From: Pseudorhodobacter sp.
GTDB taxonomy: Bacteria > Pseudomonadota > Alphaproteobacteria > Rhodobacterales > Rhodobacteraceae
DNA length: 12,912 bases
Assembly: GCA_014378345.1 (NCBI GenBank)
Contig: JACMNW010000140.1
Span: 1 to 12,912 of the forward strand
Reading direction: 5' to 3'
In this document: in pieces, positions 1 to 7,802 of the stretch
How positions within the stretch are numbered: position 1 is the stretch's first letter
Layout: each line of letters starts with the position of its first letter
Program-made: the position numbers and the translations under genes
The notes under the pieces: generated by a model
Told to the model about the DNA's origin: nothing
The model's input: the letters and a program-made list of their open reading frames with translations, nothing else
Databases searched by the model: none

Positions 1-1
1 C

Positions 2-2680
2 AACATCCTGTTCCGCAATCTTGAGGGCAACAAATCTGGCGGTGCGCCGACGCAAGTGGCGGTAATCTTTGAACATCCATCAAAAACCTTCCGCAATGAC
101 ATCTACCCCGCCTACAAGGCCAACCGCCCAGACTTGCCCGAAGACCTGCGCCCGCAATTCCCGCTGACCCGCGAGGCCACCCGCGCCTTCAACATTGCCT
201 GTATCGAGACCGAAGGGTTTGAGGCCGATGACATCATCGCCACCCTGTCGTGCCGCGCGCGCGATGCTGGCGGCAACGTAACCATCATCTCCTCCGACAA
301 AGACCTGATGCAACTGGTGGGTGATGGCGTGGAAATGTTCGACCCCATGAAAAACAAACGCATCGGCCCGGATGAGGTGTTTGAAAAATTCGGCGTCGCC
401 CCGAACCGGGTGGTCGATGTGCAATCCTTGGCAGGGGATTCCGTCGATAATGTGCCGGGCGCGCCGGGGATCGGGATAAAAACTGCGGCACTGTTGATCC
501 AGGAATTTGGCGATCTGGAAACTCTGCTGGCGCGGGCGGGTGAAATTCCACAGCCCAAACGGCGTGAGGCGTTGGTGAACAATGCCGACCTGATCCGCAT
601 TTCCAAACGTCTGGTATCTTTGGACTGCGACATGCCGATAGATTTCACGCTGGAAAGCCTTGAAGTCACCCATCCCGACGCCGAAACCCTGCTGGGCTTT
701 CTGAACTTGATGGAATTTCGCACCCTGACGCAAAGGGTGGCGACCAGCCTGAAAGTGGCGGTACCTGTCGCACCTGTTACTGAAGCAGGGGCGGAGCGGA
801 AAAATATTGCCACAAACAACCTCCATGCCAATGAACTGCCCTTTGATCATGCCGCTTACGAATGCATCCGCGATGCCGAAGCCCTAAACCTCTGGATCGC
901 CACCATCCGCGAGCGAGGCCATGTCGCCGTGGATACCGAAACCACCAGCCTCGACGAAATGCGCGCCGAACTTGTCGGCATTTCCCTTTGCGTTGAGGCA
1001 GGCCGCGCCTGCTACATCCCGCTGGGCCATAAACAAGGCGGCGGTGATCTGTTCGGGTCCACCGATCTTAGCCCCGGTCAAATGCCGCTGGAACATGCGC
1101 TTGCCCTGCTAAAACCCGTACTGGAAGACCCTGCCATTCTGAAAATCGGGCAGAATATGAAATATGACGCCAAGATTTTCGCGCGTCAGGGCATAAATGT
1201 GGCCCCGATCGACGACACGATGCTGATGTCCTACGCTATGCACGCGGGCCTGCACATGCACGGCATGAACGCGCTGTCGGAGCAGTACCTTGGCCATGCG
1301 CCAATCACGATCAAAACCCTGCTCGGCGCTGGCAAGGCGCAGGTTACCTTCGACCGCGTGCCTGTAGACGTGGCAGTTAAATACGCAGCCGAAGACGCCG
1401 ATGTGACCCTGCGCCTGTGGAAAACCTTTAAACCGCAGCTGCATGTTGCCAAGGTTACCACCGTCTATGAGACGCTGGAGCGCCCGCTGGTGCCCGTTCT
1501 AGCCGCCATGGAAATGGCCGGCATTCAGGTAGACCGTGATACCCTGTCGCGCATGTCCAACGCCTTCGCGCAAAAAATGGCGGGGCTGGAGGATGAAATT
1601 TACACCCTCGCAGGGGAAAAATTCAACGTAGGTTCCCCAAAACAATTGGGCGAAATACTGTTTGATAAAATGTCGATGCCCGGTGGCGAAAAGGGCAAAA
1701 CCGGGGCCTATGCTACGGGCGCTGATATTCTGGAAGACCTTGCGACCGAACATGAACTCCCCGGCCGGGTGCTTGATTGGCGGCAACTGGCGAAACTCAA
1801 ATCCACCTATACCGACGCGCTGCAAGACCACATCAACCCCGAAACCGGTCGCGTTCATACCAGCTATTCCATTACCGGCGCGGTTACTGGCCGACTGGCT
1901 TCCACCGACCCGAACCTGCAAAACATACCCATCCGCAGTGACGAAGCCCGCCGCATCCGGGAGGCGTTTGTGGCCCCCAAAGGCCGGGTTCTGGTTAGCC
2001 TTGATTACAGCCAGATTGAACTTCGCATTCTGGCGCATGTCGCGGACATTCCCGCGCTGAAACAAGCGTTTGCAGACGGCCATGATATCCACGCCATGAC
2101 CGCAGCAGAAATGTTCAACGTGCCGATAGAAGGTATGGACCCAATGATCCGACGCCAAGCCAAGGCCATCAACTTTGGCGTCATCTACGGCATTTCGGGC
2201 TTTGGCTTAGCGCGCAATCTGCGCATCCCACGCGCGGAGGCGCAGGGCTTTATCGACCGCTACTTTGAGCGCTTCCCCGGCATCAAGGAATACATGAACG
2301 ATACCGTCGCCTTCGCCAAAGAAAACGGATTTGTCCAAACTCTGTTTGGCCGCAAAATCCATACCCCCGAGATTAACGCAAAAGGCCCCCAAGCCGGTTT
2401 CGCCAAACGCGCCGCCATCAACGCCCCGATCCAAGGCACTGCCGCCGACGTCATCCGCCGCGCGATGATACGGATGCCAGCCGCGATTGCAGGGATTGAT
2501 GCCAAGATGCTGCTGCAAGTGCATGACGAATTGCTGTTCGAAGTGGCCGAGGATGCCGCCGCCGCCTTGATCCCCATCGCCCGCGACGTGATGGAAAACG
2601 CGGCCGATCCGGCGGTGAAATTATCGGTCAAACTAACGGTCGAGGCGGGACAAGGCGTAAACTGGGCAGCGGCGCATTAA
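2..2680 (+). CDS. polA: DNA polymerase I (5'-nuclease, 3'-5' exonuclease and polymerase), 5' end missing
   Basis: DNA polymerase I fills gaps and removes RNA primers during repair and lagging-strand synthesis. The frame is open from base 2, so the gene begins left of the window; 892 residues are present and about 45 are missing, including the first nuclease Asp. All three domains are visible. The 5'-nuclease part has the EADD motif near 227-238 and SSDKDL near 292-309. The 3'-5' exonuclease keeps all motifs: DTE at 932-940, GQNMKYD near 1148-1168, and YAAEDAD near 1382-1402, so proofreading should work. The polymerase has motif A (Asp codon 2003-2005), motif B (RRQAKAINFGVIYG, about 2147-2190) and motif C (HDE, 2522-2530). 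One oddity is Glu at 71-73 where E. coli has the metal ligand Asp63. The first in-window start-like codon (GTG at 56) is internal. The stop lies 9 bases from the convergent DUF1203 gene. Confidence 0.98.
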   Translation, partial: NILFRNLEGNKSGGAPTQVAVIFEHPSKTFRNDIYPAYKANRPDLPEDLRPQFPLTREATRAFNIACIETEGFEADDIIATLSCRARDAGGNVTIISSDKDLMQLVGDGVEMFDPMKNKRIGPDEVFEKFGVAPNRVVDVQSLAGDSVDNVPGAPGIGIKTAALLIQEFGDLETLLARAGEIPQPKRREALVNNADLIRISKRLVSLDCDMPIDFTLESLEVTHPDAETLLGFLNLMEFRTLTQRVATSLKVAVPVAPVTEAGAERKNIATNNLHANELPFDHAAYECIRDAEALNLWIATIRERGHVAVDTETTSLDEMRAELVGISLCVEAGRACYIPLGHKQGGGDLFGSTDLSPGQMPLEHALALLKPVLEDPAILKIGQNMKYDAKIFARQGINVAPIDDTMLMSYAMHAGLHMHGMNALSEQYLGHAPITIKTLLGAGKAQVTFDRVPVDVAVKYAAEDADVTLRLWKTFKPQLHVAKVTTVYETLERPLVPVLAAMEMAGIQVDRDTLSRMSNAFAQKMAGLEDEIYTLAGEKFNVGSPKQLGEILFDKMSMPGGEKGKTGAYATGADILEDLATEHELPGRVLDWRQLAKLKSTYTDALQDHINPETGRVHTSYSITGAVTGRLASTDPNLQNIPIRSDEARRIREAFVAPKGRVLVSLDYSQIELRILAHVADIPALKQAFADGHDIHAMTAAEMFNVPIEGMDPMIRRQAKAINFGVIYGISGFGLARNLRIPRAEAQGFIDRYFERFPGIKEYMNDTVAFAKENGFVQTLFGRKIHTPEINAKGPQAGFAKRAAINAPIQGTAADVIRRAMIRMPAAIAGIDAKMLLQVHDELLFEVAEDAAAALIPIARDVMENAADPAVKLSVKLTVEAGQGVNWAAAH

Positions 2681-2689
2681 GCGCGCGCC

Positions 2690-3154
2690 TTAACGCCGAT
2701 CTATCCTGACCTGAAAGCAGTTGTTTCTGGCAGACCGCACATGCACATAGGCCACGCGATCATCGGCAAAACGCGTCGCTGCCTCATTGGCAATCTGCGC
2801 CGTCGGCACCACCGCCCCGGTGCCGTAAACAATCCGGTCATTCGCGCTATAGCCGCGCAGGATGTAATCGGAAGATTGCAACATGGCTGGCAAATCCATT
2901 CCCCCGCCAGCTAAACAGTCATCGGCGCACAGAAAAATCGGCCCCTGTTCGGCATAGGGTTGCGGCGCCGGAAACGGGCGGTGCGACAGGATCAGCATTC
3001 CGGCATCTTTAGGGATCATCGTCAAGCAATGCCTGCACGGGTTGCCATCGCCGTCCGAGATCGCCAATTCTGCCACCTGCCCATTGGCATCTGGGCCGCC
3101 ACGCTGATAGCCGCGAACAATCGGCGTGGGAATCGGGGTGAAATATAGGGGCAT
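2690..3154 (-). CDS. DUF1203 family protein
   Basis: This 154-residue protein matches my memory of the DUF1203 family, whose function is unknown. The C-terminal block is the recognisable part: YILRGY at 97-102, then DRIVYGTGAVVPTA at 106-119, and YVHVRSARNNCFQ at 136-148. It has five cysteines: C40 and C43 as CxxC, C76 and C80 as CxxxC, and C146. This spacing could bind a metal, but that is inference. No signal peptide or membrane segment is seen, so it is probably cytoplasmic. The start is well set by AAGGAG at 3161-3166, six bases before the ATG. It lies 85 bases after the HIT gene on the same strand, so it may be the last gene of a glycosyltransferase-HIT-DUF1203 unit. No terminator was seen beyond its stop, which is 9 bases from the polA stop. 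Confidence 0.88.
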   Translation of the reverse strand: MPLYFTPIPTPIVRGYQRGGPDANGQVAELAISDGDGNPCRHCLTMIPKDAGMLILSHRPFPAPQPYAEQGPIFLCADDCLAGGGMDLPAMLQSSDYILRGYSANDRIVYGTGAVVPTAQIANEAATRFADDRVAYVHVRSARNNCFQVRIDRR

Positions 3155-3239
3155 CGGGATCTCCTTTGTTCGTCTTATGGCAAAGCATCACCCCGTCCAG
3201 CGACCCGGATTTTGCGCATTCCGATCCGTTCGCCCGCCA

Positions 3240-3620
3240 TCAAGCTTTGGACAGCATCAACCCCAGCGGGCGGCCCGCAAGAATGTGCATGTGATAATGC
3301 GGCACTTCTTGATGGCCGTCTTCACCTGCATTGGAAATGGTTCGATAGCCCGCACCACCCTGCCCCGGCGAGATGCCCAACTGAGCGATGATCTGGGCGC
3401 AGCTGCGGTGAAAATCAACCAGTTCCTCAGATGACGCCTCACCTGCGAAGTGATCGAAATTCACATAAGCGCCCTTCGGGATCACCAACACATGAACAGG
3501 CGCGTGTGGGCCAATGTCGTGAAAAGCCAGTGTGTGGGCCGTTTCCAGCACGGTCTTATTTGGAATTTCACCCCGCAAGATACGGGCAAAAATATTCAGC
3601 GGGTCATAGGCGTAGGGCAT
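3240..3620 (-). CDS. HIT (histidine triad) family protein, HinT-like
   Basis: HIT proteins of the HinT branch are small cytoplasmic nucleotide hydrolases that act on purine nucleoside phosphoramidates and related phosphate bonds. The protein has 126 residues, normal for the family. The histidine triad is at 105-114 (EVPHYHMHIL), with H108, H110 and H112; by analogy with HINT1 the middle one, H110, is the nucleophile. The N-terminal NIFARILRGEIP (9-20) is the usual HIT opening, and VHVLVIPKG (42-50) is a core strand region. The start is 3 bases downstream of the glycosyltransferase stop and has no strong ribosome binding site, which suggests translational coupling to that gene. The true substrate cannot be read from sequence. 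Confidence 0.95.
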   Translation of the reverse strand: MPYAYDPLNIFARILRGEIPNKTVLETAHTLAFHDIGPHAPVHVLVIPKGAYVNFDHFAGEASSEELVDFHRSCAQIIAQLGISPGQGGAGYRTISNAGEDGHQEVPHYHMHILAGRPLGLMLSKA

Positions 3621-3623
3621 AGC

Positions 3624-5201
3624 TCAATCCACGAATAGGTAATCGGTTTCCGCAATCTCACGCGCGCGTTCCTCGGGAATACCAAGAAACGCGGCCAGTG
3701 GCAGGGTATTTTCATCAACACTTGCAGACTGGCGCATAACAAAAAACTGATCAAAGTTCGCGTCATGCAGGCGGTCCGATTCAAACCGCACATCGTAGCG
3801 AATGGTTGGCAACAGACGGTCAATGGTTTCTTGCGGCGTCACAGCCCCCGCCAGACCAACCCTTCGCGCATGGCCGATCAAGAAATCATCGGTAAAATCG
3901 CATTCAATTTCCAACAGCCGCACGTCCGATTTGTCGGAATAGAAATCATGCATCAGATCCACATTCGCGGGATCAATGCAGATAACAAGCCGGTCCGTTG
4001 CCCAAGTGTCAAACAGCATCCGCACCAATGCGCGCCTGTGCCGTGTGCGCTTTTCCAGCGTGGTCTGGATACCCCCAAGATCGGGCAAATCTGTATCAGC
4101 CTCGTTGAACAAGTAATCCACACAGGGCAGATTGGTGACCTTGCGCACACGATCTACCAAGCGCTTGGCGACGTGCCATTTCTTGCAGGTCACCATTAAT
4201 AACGTCCGTCCCCGCCCAAGGCTAGTTTCGCTTTCCCAAAAACGAGGTGCAAAACGGCGGCCAATACGGCCTCGCCCGGTCAGGAAACGGTGCAAACCAC
4301 GCCCTTCGTTGGAAATTGTGAAGCGTACCCCTTCGGCGGCATAAAGCCGCCCCAGCCGATCTTTCAATGCCTTAGCCTCGGGCGAGATTTTGCGCGCGAA
4401 CAGATAATCCTGGCTGATCAGCAAATCATATTGATCGTCATAAAAACTAACCGGTATGCCGTAATCTGAAAACATAAGGAACGTCAGAGTGCGCGATCTG
4501 ATCTCTGCCTCGGGCACCAGATGGCCGACCACAGTTTGAAAAAAAGTCTCATCCGGTATCCATGTGGTGCGGAAAAACCGCATGACATCGGGACGTTTGG
4601 TGCAAAACTCCAAAACTGCCTCAACTGTGCGGCGGCGCAAACACCACCATTGACTGCCGATTTGCATTTGGATGTCGGCAGGCACGCTACGCGCTAAATT
4701 CAGCCGTTTTTGCAAGTTCATCGACGCATAGAACAACTTTTTTTGGGCCCGCTCATTGAACAAATGCCGGTAAATCAGCCGTTCTTCCTTGATGCCAGTT
4801 TTAATCCAGTCAGAATTGAAGAAATCGAAACTTTCAATGTGGTCAACTTCGGTTTGATCCAGAAATTGATGCACATATTCCGATGATTTGATCGGCATGC
4901 AGTCGCCCGACAACATATAAAAATGCGTGGCACGCGGAAAGGCGTCGACCGCCGCCCGTACGGCCAACAATGTAGCGGCGATCAGGCTCCATTCGCCCCA
5001 CCCACATTTGATACGGCGCTTGGTGAAAGTAACCGATGGGTTGTCTGCCAACGCCTTGCGAATACAGTCAAAATCCGCAGCCTTAGCGCGGCCATCGAAG
5101 TGAATGGCAATGAAATCGCCTGTCGCGGTCAGCCGTTCGGCCTGCGCGATAACCCCTTCGGGATCTTTGTGACACAAAAGAATAAAGGCGATTTTTGCCA
5201 T
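3624..5201 (-). CDS. GT14 (core-2/I-branching type) glycosyltransferase with a C-terminal extension
   Basis: The first 260 or so residues look like family GT14 (Pfam Branch), whose animal members add N-acetylglucosamine in beta-1,6 linkage. Seen in order: FILLCHKDP at 6-14, CGWGEWS at 66-72, HFYMLSGDCMPIKS at 93-106, GSQWWCLRR at 182-190, and WIPDETFFQT at 214-223. PDE matches the SPDE motif, so E218 is the likely catalytic base. Residues from about 275 to 525 form a second region that I link, less surely, to DUF5927. It opens its second half with TLLMVTCKKWHVAKR (333-347). No signal peptide or membrane segment is seen, so it is probably cytosolic. The start ATG has no clear ribosome binding site. 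GC content is low in the part coding for the N-terminal half. The divergent neighbour is a sulfotransferase, so a sulfated surface glycan is a reasonable guess. Donor and acceptor are unknown. Confidence 0.88.
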   Translation of the reverse strand: MAKIAFILLCHKDPEGVIAQAERLTATGDFIAIHFDGRAKAADFDCIRKALADNPSVTFTKRRIKCGWGEWSLIAATLLAVRAAVDAFPRATHFYMLSGDCMPIKSSEYVHQFLDQTEVDHIESFDFFNSDWIKTGIKEERLIYRHLFNERAQKKLFYASMNLQKRLNLARSVPADIQMQIGSQWWCLRRRTVEAVLEFCTKRPDVMRFFRTTWIPDETFFQTVVGHLVPEAEIRSRTLTFLMFSDYGIPVSFYDDQYDLLISQDYLFARKISPEAKALKDRLGRLYAAEGVRFTISNEGRGLHRFLTGRGRIGRRFAPRFWESETSLGRGRTLLMVTCKKWHVAKRLVDRVRKVTNLPCVDYLFNEADTDLPDLGGIQTTLEKRTRHRRALVRMLFDTWATDRLVICIDPANVDLMHDFYSDKSDVRLLEIECDFTDDFLIGHARRVGLAGAVTPQETIDRLLPTIRYDVRFESDRLHDANFDQFFVMRQSASVDENTLPLAAFLGIPEERAREIAETDYLFVD

Positions 5202-5348
5202 TCAGTGAACTTTGCTTGCCGACTTCCGCGCATTGTTTCCATAGATAGCTTTAACAGCCATTGAAAATACAGCATTTGTTTGCTTCTTTAGGGGCTATTG
5301 TTCCGAGTTGCCACGAACGCAACCAAAAATTGCAGGAGACGAAGTTTT
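5202..5348. promoter_or_regulatory. Divergent control region between glycosyltransferase and sulfotransferase
   Basis: These 147 bases separate two divergently transcribed genes and must hold promoters for both unless one start lies further inside a gene. The middle (about 5235-5290) is AT-rich. I could not fix a convincing -35/-10 pair for either direction; TTGAAA at 5261-5266 is a possible plus-strand -35 without a good -10. A near match to a CtrA-type site, TTAA-N7-TGAA, lies at 5251-5265. No terminator-like hairpin was seen. Confidence 0.4.
5334..5338 (+). promoter_or_regulatory. Ribosome binding site deciding the sulfotransferase start
   Basis: AGGAG lies 10 bases before the ATG at 5349. 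The in-frame TTG at 5298 has no such site, and it would add 17 residues that look unlike the family. The spacing is slightly long but acceptable. Confidence 0.65.
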
Positions 5349-6167
5349 ATGGGGTTTCCCGGCACTTGGATGACCGAAAGCGAAAGCGTGGTTTACCGCG
5401 TGGTGCCGAAATGTGCATGTTCGTCCATCGGGCAGATCATGTTCTATTCAGACCATGGTAAGTTCTTTGATGGCGATATCCATGACGCAACAGGCGGCAT
5501 GCACAAATGGGCGATCGAGGCGAGCCAACCGATTATTGAACGCAACGTCAAAACCCACGCCTCCTACGCCTTTACCTGCGTCCGAAACCCCTACACCCGC
5601 ATTTTATCGTCTTTCTTCGACAAGATTTGCGGCGTCCAGCGCAATGGCAAACGCTACCGTGGCAACATGGTACCGTTGCTGACACAGAAATATGGCATCG
5701 ACGTGGGTGGTGATGATGGCACGGCTGACTTTGACCAGATCGCATCGTTCCGCCGCTTTTTGCTGTTTGCCCGCGATACCATTCGATGGCGCAAACCTAT
5801 GGAGCCGGACATTCACTGGTCAGCCATGTCTGGCCATGTGTCGACCTATATCGTGAATGGTGGGCGATACGACCACATCTTTTTCACCGAAGACTTCGAT
5901 GCGGGCATGCAGCACGTGCTGAACAACATCAAAACCAAGCATAAAGTGAACCTGAAAAAGATCCCCAAATTCAACGAAAGCGAAAGCCACGGGCCAAAGC
6001 GCGCGCACCCGGTTGAGGACTACTTCGACGATCTGTCACGGCATTTGATGTGGGAAATCTACAAACGTGATTTCCAACTTTTTAAGTATGATTTTGATAA
6101 CCCTGCCAACAAAATGCCGCTTGGCCCCGTTGATCTGAACGAGGTGCATGCAAAGCTGGGCGAATAA
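5349..6167 (+). CDS. Sulfotransferase family protein (Sulfotransfer_2-like)
   Basis: Sulfotransferases move a sulfuryl group from PAPS to a hydroxyl or amine, here probably on a carbohydrate. The protein has 272 residues from the chosen ATG. The 5'-phosphosulfate loop is visible as VVPKCACSSI (18-27), with K21 and S25/S26 in the expected places. The 3'-phosphate motif is CVRNPYTRILSSFF (77-90), with R79 and S87 at the usual spacing of eight. A late block, HIFFTEDFD (176-184), also fits the family. There is no signal peptide or membrane helix, so it is likely a cytosolic enzyme acting on a precursor. It is divergent from the GT14 gene, which suggests a shared glycan pathway. Its stop is 10 bases from the convergent kinase stop. 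The acceptor is unknown. Confidence 0.88.
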   Translation: MGFPGTWMTESESVVYRVVPKCACSSIGQIMFYSDHGKFFDGDIHDATGGMHKWAIEASQPIIERNVKTHASYAFTCVRNPYTRILSSFFDKICGVQRNGKRYRGNMVPLLTQKYGIDVGGDDGTADFDQIASFRRFLLFARDTIRWRKPMEPDIHWSAMSGHVSTYIVNGGRYDHIFFTEDFDAGMQHVLNNIKTKHKVNLKKIPKFNESESHGPKRAHPVEDYFDDLSRHLMWEIYKRDFQLFKYDFDNPANKMPLGPVDLNEVHAKLGE

Positions 6168-6177
6168 TCTATCCCGC

Positions 6178-7161
6178 TCAGATCAGCCCTTTCTTGCGGA
6201 ACAGCGCCTTTAAATCCGTCTCTGGCCGTGCCCCGAAGTGGCTGATAACTTCTGCCGCCGCAACACAGCCCATCCGGCCACAAACGCCAAGGCTTTGTCC
6301 CGTCGCCATGCCATACAGAAATCCCGCCGCGAACTGGTCACCCGCGCCGGTTGCGTCTACGGGCACAATCCGGTGAACGGGAACAATCGCCTGTTCATCA
6401 CCGCGCACCACGATCACGTCATGGCCTGACCGCGTGCAGACGACGAGCCCCGAATCTTGTGCCGCTTGTTCCAGCGCAGATGAAAGATCGGCCTCATAAA
6501 GCGACGACCATTCGTGTTCATTGCCGATCACATAGTCCAGGTCTTTCACCAAACGCCGAAAATCGGCGCGATGCCGATCCACGCAAAACGGGTCAGACAG
6601 GGCGATACCGGCTTTACCTCCAGACGCTTGGCAAAGTTGCACGGCGCGTTCAAAAGCCTGCTTTCCCAATGGCTTGTCATATAGATAGCCTTCCAGAAAC
6701 AGAATTTCCGCCTGCCCTGCCACATCATCCGACACATCCACTGGACCAAGCTCGGATGAGATGCCCAAATAAGTGTTCATCGACCGTTCACCGTCAGGGC
6801 TGACAAAGATCATCGACCGTGATGTTGGCAAATCGCCGCCCGCCACCGGGGCATTGACAAAATCTGTGCCATTGTCGGCCATGGTTTTCGCATAGAAGCG
6901 ACCCAAAGCATCATCATGCACCCGCCCGATGAATGCCGTCGTCAGCCCAAGGTTTCCAAGCCCTGCCAAAGTATTGGCAACGGACCCCCCCGGTGCCTGA
7001 ACACGGTCTTTCATCGCACCGTAAAGCACCTCGCCCCGGTCGCGCTCCACCAGTTGCATGATGCCTTTTTCAATGCCCATCAGCTCGATAAAGCTGTCAT
7101 CTGCCGTGGTGAACACATCAACAATGGCGTTGCCGATGCCGACGACCTGGTAGGATTTCAT
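6178..7161 (-). CDS. PfkB family carbohydrate/nucleoside kinase (adenosine kinase-like)
   Basis: PfkB (ribokinase-fold) enzymes phosphorylate sugars or nucleosides with ATP. At 327 residues the length is normal. The N-terminal substrate region reads VGIGNAIVD (7-15), the glycine pair is in APGGSVANTLAGLGNLG (56-72), and the second PfkB signature is DATGAGDQFAAGFL (269-282), with D275 as catalytic base. Homologues of this type in alphaproteobacteria are commonly labelled adenosine kinase, and GNAIVD fits that group, but ribokinase-like sugar activity cannot be excluded. The ATG overlaps the nth stop as ATGA, so the two are very probably co-transcribed and translationally coupled. GAGG lies 10 bases before the ATG, inside nth. 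Confidence 0.93.
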   Translation of the reverse strand: MKSYQVVGIGNAIVDVFTTADDSFIELMGIEKGIMQLVERDRGEVLYGAMKDRVQAPGGSVANTLAGLGNLGLTTAFIGRVHDDALGRFYAKTMADNGTDFVNAPVAGGDLPTSRSMIFVSPDGERSMNTYLGISSELGPVDVSDDVAGQAEILFLEGYLYDKPLGKQAFERAVQLCQASGGKAGIALSDPFCVDRHRADFRRLVKDLDYVIGNEHEWSSLYEADLSSALEQAAQDSGLVVCTRSGHDVIVVRGDEQAIVPVHRIVPVDATGAGDQFAAGFLYGMATGQSLGVCGRMGCVAAAEVISHFGARPETDLKALFRKKGLI

Positions 7162-7802
7162 TCCGTTTTATCCTCAAAAAGACAATGTTCGCGGATCAAA
7201 CAGACCCCGCATTTTGGTTTGCGCGCGACACAAATATATCGGCCGTGCAAGATCATCCAGTGGTGGGCATGCTGTTGAAATTCAGCAGGAACATTATCTT
7301 CGATCGCGCGTTCCACGACATCAACGTCGCGCCCCGGGGCAATGCCAGACCGGTTGCCCAGCCGGAAGATATGAGTGTCAACTGCCTGCGCGGGCTGGCC
7401 AAACCACATGTTCAACACCACATTTGCCGTCTTGCGCCCCACGCCGGGCAGCAACACCAATGCGGCGCGCGAAGAGGGTACTTCACCGCCAAAATCATCG
7501 ACCAAAATCTGGCTTAGCTTGATGACATTGCGGGCTTTGTTGCGGAAAAGACCAATTGTTTTGATAGCCTCGATCAAGGCATCCAGCCCCAGATCCAGCA
7601 TCTTTTGCGGTGTATCAGCGATGGCAAACAAGGGTCGGGTGGCTTTATTAACGCCAACGTCCGTCGACTGCGCCGAAAGCGCCACCGCAACTACCAATGT
7701 ATAAGCGTTCTGGTGATGCAATTCACCCTTCGGTTCAGGCTCAGCAGCCTGAAACGTGGAAAAGATTGCGTGCATCGCGCTGTAGGAAAGCTGCTTTACC
7801 AT
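7158..7802 (-). CDS. nth: Endonuclease III (DNA glycosylase/AP lyase)
   Basis: Endonuclease III removes oxidised pyrimidines and cuts the resulting abasic site in base excision repair. With the ATG at 7802 it has 214 residues, close to the usual 211-214. VALSAQSTDVGVNKAT (40-55) matches the E. coli N-terminal helix region. The helix-hairpin-helix is LPGVGRKTANVVLN (118-131) with catalytic K124, and the catalytic Asp is D142 in VDTHIFRLGNR. The iron-sulfur cysteines C191, C198, C201 and C207 keep the C-x6-C-x2-C-x5-C spacing. The frame stays open upstream to 7919, but that would overlap the divergent gene starting at 7909. No clear ribosome binding site precedes the ATG; an in-frame ATG at 7817 is the alternative. 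It leads a unit with the PfkB kinase. Confidence 0.96.
   Translation of the reverse strand: MVKQLSYSAMHAIFSTFQAAEPEPKGELHHQNAYTLVVAVALSAQSTDVGVNKATRPLFAIADTPQKMLDLGLDALIEAIKTIGLFRNKARNVIKLSQILVDDFGGEVPSSRAALVLLPGVGRKTANVVLNMWFGQPAQAVDTHIFRLGNRSGIAPGRDVDVVERAIEDNVPAEFQQHAHHWMILHGRYICVARKPKCGVCLIREHCLFEDKTE

Noticed and set aside
80..850. Long minus-strand open frames opposite polA (also 1499-2158 and others)
   Set aside because: They mirror a clearly conserved polymerase frame, have no recognisable domains, and are expected in GC-rich genes.
5298..5348. Upstream extension of the sulfotransferase from a TTG
   Set aside because: It lacks a ribosome binding site, and AGGAG precedes the ATG at 5349.
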